From the NCBI GenBank assembly GCA_031277355.1, contig JAITMN010000288.1, positions 1 to 7,661 of the forward strand: a DNA stretch of 7,661 bases, read 5' to 3'. The position numbers and the translations under genes were made by a program. The notes under the pieces were generated by a model. That model saw only the letters and a program-made list of their open reading frames with translations. It was not told the origin of the DNA and did no database searches. Numbering within the stretch: position 1 is the first letter of the stretch; the number at the start of each line of letters is the position of its first letter. The stretch is from Nevskiaceae bacterium. Its GTDB lineage: Bacteria > Pseudomonadota > Gammaproteobacteria > Steroidobacterales > Steroidobacteraceae. This document shows, one piece after another, positions 1 to 5,552 of the stretch.

Positions 1-339
1 ATCGCCGTGGGAACGACGGTGCTGCGCGCGTTGGAGTCGGCGGCGGTTGTCGGCGCTGAGTCTGCCGCCGGCACCGCACCGCCCGCAGCCCAGCCACTAC
101 TTCGCCCCGGCCCCGGCGAAACCCGCCTCTTCATCACTCCCGGCTATGCTTTCCGCATCGTGGACGCACTCATCACCAACTTCCATCTCCCCGAATCCAC
201 GCTGCTGATGCTGGTATCCGCCTTCGCCGGCCGCGAAACCGTACTCGCCGCCTACACCCACGCCGTGCGCGAGCGCTACCGCTTCTTCAGCTACGGCGAT
301 GCGATGTGGATCACGCCCGCGCAGGGACCGTCGCAATGA
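1..339 (+). CDS. queA: QueA, S-adenosylmethionine:tRNA ribosyltransferase-isomerase (C-terminal part, 5' end cut off)
   Basis: This cytoplasmic enzyme of queuosine synthesis transfers and isomerises the ribosyl group of AdoMet onto preQ1 at tRNA position 34, giving epoxyqueuosine. The frame is open from base 1, and 112 codons are visible before the TGA at 337-339. The family is usually about 340-360 residues, so roughly the first two thirds lie upstream; an internal GTG at base 7 is not the true start. Recognisable QueA signatures are IAVGTTVLRALESAA at the left edge, then TRLFITPGYAFRIVDALI, NFHLPESTLLMLVSAFAG, and the usual ending YRFFSYGDAMWI. Residues about 20-36 form an Ala/Pro-rich stretch that looks a little longer than usual for the family. 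Its stop overlaps the tgt start (ATGA), which suggests translational coupling with the preceding pathway enzyme. Codons are rich in C-ending CCC, CTC and GCC. Confidence 0.95.
   Translation: MAVGTTVLRALESAAVVGAESAAGTAPPAAQPLLRPGPGETRLFITPGYAFRIVDALITNFHLPESTLLMLVSAFAGRETVLAAYTHAVRERYRFFSYGDAMWITPAQGPSQ
322..327 (+). promoter_or_regulatory. Ribosome-binding site of tgt
   Basis: CAGGGA lies inside the last codons of queA, 8 bases before the ATG at 336. It supports 336 as the tgt start rather than the in-frame ATG at 306, which would overlap queA by 34 bases and add ten residues not expected in the family. Confidence 0.6.
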
Positions 340-1493
340 TCCACTTCGAGCTACTCAAATCCCAAGGCCCCGCCCGCCGTGGCCGCCTCACGCTCGATCG
401 CGGCGTCATCGAAACCCCCGCCTTCATGCCCGTGGGCACCTACGGCACCGTGAAGGCGATGACGCCCGAAGAACTCACCGGCATCGGCGCGCAGATCATC
501 CTCGGCAACACCTTCCACCTGATGCTGCGCCCCGGCGTGGACATCATCGGCGCGCATGGTGGCCTGCATCGCTTCATGCACTGGAACAAGCCCATCCTCA
601 CCGACTCCGGCGGCTTTCAGGTCTTCAGCCTCGCCAAGATGCGCAAGATCGACGAACAAGGCGTGCGCTTTGCCTCGCCGGTGAATGGCTCGCAGGTCCA
701 CCTGACCCCCGAAGGTTCGATGGACGTTCAGCGCATCCTCGGCTCCGACATCGCGATGTGCTTCGACGACTGCACCCCCTGGCCCGCCACGCAAGCGCAA
801 GCCCGCGAGTCGATGGAGCGCTCGATGCGCTGGGCCGCACGTTCGCACGCGCACTACTATCGTGGTTCGGATCGCGGTTCTGAGCCGGGTCATCCCGATC
901 CCGCGCCCCCCGGCAATCTCTTCGGCATCGTGCAAGGCGGCGTCTACCTGCCGTTGCGCGAAGCCTCGCTCGCCGCGCTCACCCGCATCGGCTTCCCCGG
1001 CTACGCCATCGGCGGCCTTGCCGTCGGCGAACCCGAAGAAGCGCGCCTTGCCGTGCTCGAAGGCATCGCCCCGCTGCTCCCCCCCGACCGCCCCCGCTAC
1101 CTCATGGGCGTGGGCCGCCCCGAAGACCTGATCGCCGCCGTTGCGCGCGGCGTGGACCTGTTCGACTGCGTGATGCCGACCCGCCACGCCCGCAACGGTC
1201 ACCTGTTCATCCGCGACGGCGTGCTGAACATCCGCAACGCCCGCCACGCCGCCGACACCGGCCCGGTGGACCCCGAATGTGGCTGCTACACCTGCGCCAA
1301 TTACTCCCGCGCCTACCTTCGTCACCTCGACCGCTGCAACGAAATTCTGGGTTCGCGCCTGGCCACGATCCACAATCTGTACTTCTACCTGGACCTGATG
1401 CGCCGGATGCGTCAGGCGCTGGATCAGGGCAATTTCCCCGAATTCGCGCAGACTGAGCTCGCGCGGCGGAAGGCCGCCAACCCTGTGGCATAA
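336..1493 (+). CDS. tgt: Tgt, queuine/preQ1 tRNA-guanine transglycosylase
   Basis: Tgt swaps guanine-34 of GUN-anticodon tRNAs for preQ1, the step before QueA. The product is 385 residues (E. coli about 375). With the ATG at 336 it opens MIHFELLKSQGPARRGRL, as homologues do. Visible motifs are DSGGFQVFS with Asp90 (an active-site Asp), FGIVQGG at about 196-202, GGLAVGE at about 226-232, PRYLMGVG at about 253-260, and FDCVMPTR with the nucleophile-equivalent Asp277. The zinc site is complete: Cys315, Cys317, Cys320 and His346, in CxCx2Cx25H spacing. The one departure is a Gly/Ser/Pro-rich segment at about residues 175-194 (RGSDRGSEPGHPDPAPPG), around a dozen residues longer than I recall for E. 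coli and probably a surface loop. The start overlaps the queA stop by four bases. Proline codons are strongly CCC-biased (21 CCC, 6 CCG, 1 CCT), unlike the genes further downstream. Confidence 0.97.
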   Translation: MIHFELLKSQGPARRGRLTLDRGVIETPAFMPVGTYGTVKAMTPEELTGIGAQIILGNTFHLMLRPGVDIIGAHGGLHRFMHWNKPILTDSGGFQVFSLAKMRKIDEQGVRFASPVNGSQVHLTPEGSMDVQRILGSDIAMCFDDCTPWPATQAQARESMERSMRWAARSHAHYYRGSDRGSEPGHPDPAPPGNLFGIVQGGVYLPLREASLAALTRIGFPGYAIGGLAVGEPEEARLAVLEGIAPLLPPDRPRYLMGVGRPEDLIAAVARGVDLFDCVMPTRHARNGHLFIRDGVLNIRNARHAADTGPVDPECGCYTCANYSRAYLRHLDRCNEILGSRLATIHNLYFYLDLMRRMRQALDQGNFPEFAQTELARRKAANPVA

Positions 1494-1507
1494 TGCGCGG
1501 CCTTTTT
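1470..1507 (+). other. Inverted repeat followed by a T-run at the tgt/yajC junction (possible weak terminator or attenuator)
   Basis: AAGGCCGC (1470-1477) is a perfect inverted repeat of GCGGCCTT (1497-1504). The 19-base spacer contains the end and stop codon of tgt. Five T follow the G+C core (1503-1507), two of which pair with the AA. The layout resembles a rho-independent terminator, but the loop is larger than usual. An alternative small hairpin, GGCGG/CCGCC, competes for the left arm. The spacer also holds the candidate -10 element at 1489-1494, so the function is ambiguous. Confidence 0.35.
1486..1494 (+). promoter_or_regulatory. Candidate extended -10 promoter for yajC-secD-secF
   Basis: TGG-CATAAT matches an extended -10 (TGn followed by five of six bases of TATAAT) and lies about 33 bases before the yajC ATG. 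The tgt TAA stop is part of the hexamer. I see no good -35 hexamer 16-18 bases upstream (the sequence there is GC-rich coding DNA), so it would depend on the extended -10. The sequence match is direct; promoter activity is inferred. Confidence 0.4.
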
Positions 1508-1527
1508 CTGCAAACGGGAAAATACCG

Positions 1528-1854
1528 ATGAGCCTCATTTCTGCAGCCCACGCGGCTGCTGCCTCACCGACTGGCTCCGGCGGCCTGTCGCAAATCCTGA
1601 TTCTGGTCGTCTTCGTCGTCGTGTTTTATTTCCTGCTGATCCGTCCGCAGCAAAAGCGCGCCAAGGAACATCAGGCGATGCTGTCGCGGCTGGAAGCCGG
1701 CAATGAAGTGGTGACTTCCGGCGGCATCCTCGGCCGCATCGTCGAAATCGACGACAGCTTCATCACCGTTGAAATCGCCCCCAATGTCCGCATCAAGGTG
1801 CAGAAGGGGCAGGTCACGCAGTTGGTCCCCAAGGGTACGTACAAGGGCTCCTGA
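1528..1854 (+). CDS. yajC: YajC, Sec translocon accessory membrane protein
   Basis: YajC is a small inner-membrane protein that associates with SecD-SecF and the SecYEG channel; its own activity is not well defined. The product is 108 residues (E. coli 110). The first 19 residues are Ala/Ser/Gly-rich. One strongly hydrophobic helix follows at about residues 21-38, directly followed by the family hallmark LLIRPQQKRAKEH. The cytoplasmic C-terminal domain contains GNEVVTSGGILGRI and ends KGTYKGS. The ATG at 1528 is preceded by GGGAA (1516-1520) at 7 bases. It sits 34 bases after tgt and six bases before secD, in the conserved yajC-secD-secF order. It may be read from the queA-tgt transcript, from the -10-like element at 1486-1494, or both. 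Confidence 0.96.
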   Translation: MSLISAAHAAAASPTGSGGLSQILILVVFVVVFYFLLIRPQQKRAKEHQAMLSRLEAGNEVVTSGGILGRIVEIDDSFITVEIAPNVRIKVQKGQVTQLVPKGTYKGS

Positions 1855-1860
1855 TTCATC

Positions 1861-3741
1861 ATGCTTGAGTTCGCACGCTGGAAATACATCCTCGTCGCAG
1901 CCGTGTTGCTGCTGGCGCTGGTTTTCGCCCTGCCCAATTTTTTTGGCGAAGACATGGCCTTGCAGATTGCCCGCAAGGATCGCACCGCCATCGACGCAGC
2001 CGGGCAGCAATCCATCGAGGCTGTGCTGCAAGAAGACGGCGTGCCTTACAAGAGCGCCTTCATCGACAATGGCCGCGTGATGGTGCTGTTCGACGGCACC
2101 GTGAATCAATTGCGCGGCCGCGATGCAGTGGGCGGCAAGCTTGCCAACGACTATGTTTCGGCGATGGCTCGCGCTTCGCGTGCGCCCAATGCGTTTCGCA
2201 GCATCGGGCTGCGGCCGATGCCGCTGGGCCTTGATCTTCGCGGCGGTCTGTATCTGCTCTACGAAGTAGACCTCAACGGTGCAATCAGCCAGTTGATCGG
2301 CAGCTATGAGCAGGATTTCCGTCGCGCACTGTCGGCGAAGAATCTGACGTTCAGCGATGTGGTTCCGGTCACCGACGACAACGGCGCTGCCGTGGGCGTG
2401 CGCGTGCTGTTTCCCGAAGGCACGGACCTTTCCGCTGCGCGCGCCGCGATGCAGGCCGTGGCGGTGGACCTGAGCATGGACACCGGCGATGGCGCGGTGC
2501 GCTATGTCGAAGCGCGGCTCACCTCGGTGCAATTGCTCGAACGTCAGCGCAATGCGATTCAGCAGAACATCGTCACGCTGCGCAATCGTGTCGGCGAGTT
2601 GGGTGTGTCCGAGCCTATCGTGCAGCAGCAGGGCGCCGATCGCATCGTCGTGCAATTGCCCGGCGTGCAGAACTCGGCCGAAGTGAAGGACATTCTCGGC
2701 AAGGTGGCCACGCTGGAATTTCGTCTCACCGATACGCAGAACAGCGTGCAGGAAGCCGTTGCGCGCGGACGCGCGCCGCTGGGGTCGCGTTTGTATTACC
2801 ACCGCGAGCGCAATGGCGTGCGTCAGCCCACGCTGCTGAAGCGCGAACTGATCGCCACCGGCGATCAGTTGATCGACGCCACCTCAACGGTGGGTCAGGA
2901 TGGCCCCGCCGTATCCATTCGCCTGAATGCGCAGGCCGGCGATGAAATGCTGCGCATCACGCAGGCCAATGTGGGCCGTCCGATGGCGGTGGTGCTGATC
3001 GAACAGGCCACGGAGAAATCCACCGTCGATGGTCAGGTGGTGGAACGCAAGGTCACCACGCAGGATGTGATCAGCGAAGCCACGATTCGCGGCGTGTTCG
3101 GCAATCAATTCAACATCACGGGTTTGACGCAGGGCGAGGCGCGCGATCTGGCGCTGCTGATGCGCTCGGGTCAGTTGGCTGCGCCGCTGTCCATCGTCAA
3201 TGAGCGCGTGATTGGCCCGTCGCTGGGCGAGGCCAGCATCAAGGCCGGCGTCACTGCGCTGATCATCGGCATGGCGGCGCTGTTCATCTTCATGATCATC
3301 TACTACCACCTGTTCGGCGTCGTGGCATCGATGGTGCTGATGGCCAACGTGGTGCTGCTCACCGCGCTGCTGTCGATGATGAAGGCGTCGCTGTCGCTGC
3401 CCGGCATCGCCGGCATCCTGCTCACCGTCGGCATGGCGGTGGACGCCAACGTGATCATCTACGAGCGCATACGCGAAGAACTGCGCGCCGGCATGACGCC
3501 GCAGGCGGCGATCCGCGCCGGCTTTGAAAAAGCGTTCTCGGCCATCCTTGACTCCAACGTCACCGCTGCGCTGGCCGGTTTGATGCTGTGGGTGTTCGGC
3601 ACCGGCCCGATCCGCAGCTTCGCCATCGTGTTGACGCTGGGCATCGGCACGTCGATGTTCACCGCATTGCTGGGCAGCCGCGCGCTGCTGACGCTCATCT
3701 ACGGCGGCAGGAAAAAGCCTGCGCGCCTTGCCATCGGTTGA
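1861..3741 (+). CDS. secD: SecD, protein-export membrane subunit
   Basis: SecD forms with SecF an RND-type, proton-driven membrane machine that helps pull preproteins out of the SecYEG channel on the periplasmic side. The product is 626 residues, close to the E. coli 615. The opening MLEFARWKY leads into TM1 (about 9-25). A large periplasmic region follows: LGLDLRGG at 122-129 and the P1-type segment NRVGELGVSEP at 242-252, followed by QQQGADRIVVQLPG. Five further helices lie at about 463-480, 486-506, 512-532, 557-577 and 587-611. TM4 carries GMAVDANVIIYERIREE with Asp528, which corresponds to the functionally important Asp519 of E. coli. SNVTAALAGL (565-574) is also family-typical. The ribosome site is weak: AAGGG at 1843-1847 is 13 bases from the ATG, so translation may depend on coupling to yajC six bases upstream. 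Confidence 0.97.
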   Translation: MLEFARWKYILVAAVLLLALVFALPNFFGEDMALQIARKDRTAIDAAGQQSIEAVLQEDGVPYKSAFIDNGRVMVLFDGTVNQLRGRDAVGGKLANDYVSAMARASRAPNAFRSIGLRPMPLGLDLRGGLYLLYEVDLNGAISQLIGSYEQDFRRALSAKNLTFSDVVPVTDDNGAAVGVRVLFPEGTDLSAARAAMQAVAVDLSMDTGDGAVRYVEARLTSVQLLERQRNAIQQNIVTLRNRVGELGVSEPIVQQQGADRIVVQLPGVQNSAEVKDILGKVATLEFRLTDTQNSVQEAVARGRAPLGSRLYYHRERNGVRQPTLLKRELIATGDQLIDATSTVGQDGPAVSIRLNAQAGDEMLRITQANVGRPMAVVLIEQATEKSTVDGQVVERKVTTQDVISEATIRGVFGNQFNITGLTQGEARDLALLMRSGQLAAPLSIVNERVIGPSLGEASIKAGVTALIIGMAALFIFMIIYYHLFGVVASMVLMANVVLLTALLSMMKASLSLPGIAGILLTVGMAVDANVIIYERIREELRAGMTPQAAIRAGFEKAFSAILDSNVTAALAGLMLWVFGTGPIRSFAIVLTLGIGTSMFTALLGSRALLTLIYGGRKKPARLAIG

Positions 3742-3744
3742 TTC

Positions 3745-3749
3745 AGGAG
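3745..3749 (+). promoter_or_regulatory. Ribosome-binding site selecting the TTG start of secF
   Basis: AGGAG lies four bases after the secD stop and 7 bases before TTG at 3757, an optimal distance. The first in-frame ATG (3793, residue 13) has no comparable upstream site, and starting there would remove the cytoplasmic leader before TM1. This decides the unusual start codon. Confidence 0.8.
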
Positions 3750-3756
3750 CACGGTC

Positions 3757-4692
3757 TTGGAGTTTTTCCGCAAGCCCACTAATTTCCCGTTCATGGCGAC
3801 GCGGCGTGTGTGGTACACGCTGTCGGCGGCGCTGATGATCGCTTCGCTCGCGCTGTACATCACCCGCGATCTGAACCTCACGCTCGACTTCACCGGCGGC
3901 ACGCAGGTGGAAGCCACATTCCCCGGCGATGCGCCGATCGAGCGCGTGCGCATGGCGATGGAAGCAGCCGGTTACGCCGAACCGCAGGTGCAGAACTTTG
4001 GCTCCGCGCGTGACGTGGCGATTCGTCTGGCGCCGCGCGCCGATCAGTCCATCGATCAGGTGCGCACCGCAGTGACCGATGCGCTGCAAGGCGTCGATGC
4101 GGGCGTGGCGATCCAGCCCATCGAGTTCGTCGGCCCGCAGGTGGGCGCGGAGCTGCGCAAGAGCGCGATCTGGGCGCTGGCGCTGACGATGGTGGCGGTG
4201 AGCATCTACATCTGGTTCCGCTTCCACACCTGGCGTTTGCCCGCCGGTGCGATTCTGGCGCTGCTGCATGATCCGATCCTCATCATCGGCTGGTTCGCGC
4301 TGTCGCAGACGCCGTTTGATCTGGCCGTGGTCGCCGCGTTGCTGGCGGTGGTGGGCTATTCGCTGAACGACACCATCATCGTGTTCGACCGCATCCGCGA
4401 GCGCTTCGAGGCCAATCGCCGGTTGGTGCCTTCGGTGGCGCTGGATCAGTCGATCAATCAAACGCTGTCGCGCACGATCATGACGAAGGTGACGACGCTG
4501 ATCGTCGTGGTTGCGCTGCTGATCTGGGGCGGTCCGGCGCTGCGCGGTTTCTCCGAAGCGCTGATCATCGGCATCGTCGCGGGCACTTATTCGTCGATCT
4601 ATATTTCGTCGGCGGTGGCGCTCGATCTGGGCCTGAAAGCCGAGCATGTATTCCCGCCCGTGCGCGCGCGGGAAGTGGACAGCCTGCCCTGA
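3757..4692 (+). CDS. secF: SecF, protein-export membrane subunit
   Basis: SecF is the partner of SecD in the proton-driven export complex. The product is 311 residues (E. coli 323) and starts at TTG, as MEFFRKPTNFPFMATRRV. TM1 is at about 17-35. LDFTGGTQVEATF (43-55) is the periplasmic-domain signature shared with SecD. FVGPQVGAELR precedes TM2 (about 132-150); TM3-TM6 follow up to about residue 290. YSLNDTIIVFDRIRER (201-216) carries conserved Asp205 and Asp211, the region tied to proton coupling in the family. It starts 15 bases after the secD stop with its own strong ribosome site. The TGA stop lies within the loop of an intrinsic terminator, which marks the end of the main sec transcript. 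Confidence 0.96.
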   Translation: MEFFRKPTNFPFMATRRVWYTLSAALMIASLALYITRDLNLTLDFTGGTQVEATFPGDAPIERVRMAMEAAGYAEPQVQNFGSARDVAIRLAPRADQSIDQVRTAVTDALQGVDAGVAIQPIEFVGPQVGAELRKSAIWALALTMVAVSIYIWFRFHTWRLPAGAILALLHDPILIIGWFALSQTPFDLAVVAALLAVVGYSLNDTIIVFDRIRERFEANRRLVPSVALDQSINQTLSRTIMTKVTTLIVVVALLIWGGPALRGFSEALIIGIVAGTYSSIYISSAVALDLGLKAEHVFPPVRAREVDSLP

Positions 4693-4713
4693 TTCCGGGG
4701 CAGGCTCGTTTTT
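4681..4713 (+). terminator. Rho-independent terminator at the end of secF
   Basis: A perfect 9-bp stem is formed by AGCCTGCCC (4681-4689) and GGGCAGGCT (4698-4706), with an 8-base loop TGATTCCG. Two bases later comes TTTTT (4709-4713). The secF stop codon TGA (4690-4692) is in the loop, so the last secF codons form the left arm. Ribosomes ending secF translation would cover the left arm, so termination strength could depend on translation. It is the clearest terminator in the window. Confidence 0.85.
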
Positions 4714-4718
4714 AAGGA
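4714..4718 (+). promoter_or_regulatory. Ribosome-binding site of the TerC-family gene
   Basis: AAGGA begins on the base after the terminator T-run. It is 3 bases from ATG 4722 and 12 bases from ATG 4731. Neither distance is ideal, so it does not settle the start by itself. There is no space for a promoter between terminator and gene. Confidence 0.5.
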
Positions 4719-4721
4719 CGA

Positions 4722-5465
4722 ATGACGGCAATGCTTGCGCTGCTCACCGATCCGGCTTCCTGGCTTGCACTGCTCACGCTGTCGACGCTCGAAATCGTTC
4801 TGGGCATCGACAACATCATCTTCATCTCGATTCTCGTTGGCCGTTTGCCGGTGGCGCAGCGCGACCGCGCGCGTGTGGTGGGTCTGGCGCTGGCGGCGCT
4901 GACCCGCATTGCGCTGTTGCTGTCCATCGTGTGGCTCACGCGGTTGATCCAGCCGCTGTTCTCGCTGTTCGCGCACCCGTTCTCGGGCCGCGATCTGGTG
5001 CTGATCCTGGGCGGCCTGTTCCTGCTGGTCAAAAGCGTGATGGAGATTCACCACACGCTGGAAGGCGCGGCCGACAGCCGCAGCATGAGACTGTTCGCCA
5101 CGTTCTTCGTGATCGTGTTGCAGATTGCGGTGATCGACATCGTGTTCTCGCTCGACTCGGTGTTCACCGCCGTGGGGCTGGCGCGGCCGGATCAGGTGCC
5201 CATCATGGTGGCGGCCATTCTGATCGCCATTGCGGTGATGATGCTGGTGTCGGGACCGATCTCCAATTTCGTCGAGGCGCATCCCACGGTGAAGGTGCTG
5301 GCGCTGGCGTTCTTGATTCTGGTCGGCGGTGTGCTGGTGGCCGAAGGGTTCGGCGCGCATGTGCCGAAGGGCTATCTGTATTTCGCGATGGCGTTCTCGG
5401 TGGGCGTGGAGATGGTGAACCTGCGCCTGCGCAAGCTGCTTGATGCACGGCGCGAGCCCGGCTGA
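4722..5465 (+). CDS. TerC-family integral membrane protein (YgdQ-like, probable metal-ion exporter)
   Basis: TerC-family proteins are multi-helix membrane proteins. Several members export Mn2+, and in Bacillus subtilis members are linked to metal loading of secreted enzymes. The product is 247 residues with about seven hydrophobic helices. Family signatures are EIVLGIDNIIFISILVGRLP (24-43; Glu24, Asp30, Asn31), RDLVLILGGLFLL (90-102), and DIVFSLDSVFTAVGL (139-153; Asp139, Asp145). These acidic residues are typical metal-site candidates. The ending HVPKGYLYFAMAFSVGVE is also characteristic. No CBS or CorC domain follows, so it is the short form. ATG 4731 may be the real start: it gives MLALLTDPASW, which matches the length of short homologues I recall. 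The gene follows the secF terminator directly, so expression needs read-through or a promoter inside secF. Tellurite resistance should not be assumed, and the substrate is inferred only from the family. Confidence 0.9.
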   Translation: MTAMLALLTDPASWLALLTLSTLEIVLGIDNIIFISILVGRLPVAQRDRARVVGLALAALTRIALLLSIVWLTRLIQPLFSLFAHPFSGRDLVLILGGLFLLVKSVMEIHHTLEGAADSRSMRLFATFFVIVLQIAVIDIVFSLDSVFTAVGLARPDQVPIMVAAILIAIAVMMLVSGPISNFVEAHPTVKVLALAFLILVGGVLVAEGFGAHVPKGYLYFAMAFSVGVEMVNLRLRKLLDARREPG

Positions 5466-5479
5466 GTGAAGTTGGCATT

Positions 5480-5507
5480 TTGACGCCCTGTTGCGATGGC
5501 CTACACT
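5480..5507 (+). promoter_or_regulatory. Sigma70-like promoter for the APC permease gene
   Basis: TTGACG (5480-5485, five of six bases of the -35 consensus) is separated by 16 bases from TACACT (5502-5507, four of six bases of the -10 consensus). It lies in the 87-base gap between the TerC-family stop and the permease start. Transcription would begin near 5513-5516 and leave a leader of about 40 bases. No terminator is visible between the TerC-family gene and this site, so read-through is also possible. Confidence 0.6.
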
Positions 5508-5524
5508 GGTCGATAGAGAACCAG
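5506..5524 (+). other. Short inverted repeat near the predicted transcript start
   Basis: CTGGT (5506-5510) and ACCAG (5520-5524) are perfect inverted copies 9 bases apart. They span the predicted start of transcription just after the -10 hexamer. This could be a small operator-like site or chance; five-base arms are weak evidence. Confidence 0.2.
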
Positions 5525-5552
5525 CCGATGAAGAACAAGAGGGGGTAGGCGA

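Noticed and set aside
306..335. Longer tgt start at ATG 306
   Set aside because: It adds ten residues (MDHARAGTVA) without family match and overlaps queA by 34 bases, while ATG 336 has a well-spaced CAGGGA and the normal Tgt opening.
299..883. 194-codon + strand frame inside tgt
   Set aside because: It lies wholly within tgt in another frame and encodes Arg/His/Pro-rich sequence typical of out-of-frame reading of GC-rich DNA.
351..1538. 395-codon open frame on the - strand opposite tgt
   Set aside because: It is in codon register with tgt, which carries every family motif. The antisense product is Val/Ala/Gly/His-rich and unrecognisable.
1564..2802. 412-codon open frame on the - strand opposite yajC and secD
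   Set aside because: It is an in-register shadow of two strongly supported genes in the same frame.
2884..4731. 615-codon open frame on the - strand opposite secD and secF
   Set aside because: Same in-register shadow effect, with an Arg/His/Gln-rich composition and no family signature, lying across two clear membrane-protein genes.
5528..5548. Six-codon minigene (MKNKRG then TAG) in the permease leader
   Set aside because: It has no convincing ribosome site or run of regulatory codons, and no attenuator-type hairpin follows; an ATG and stop this close arise easily by chance.
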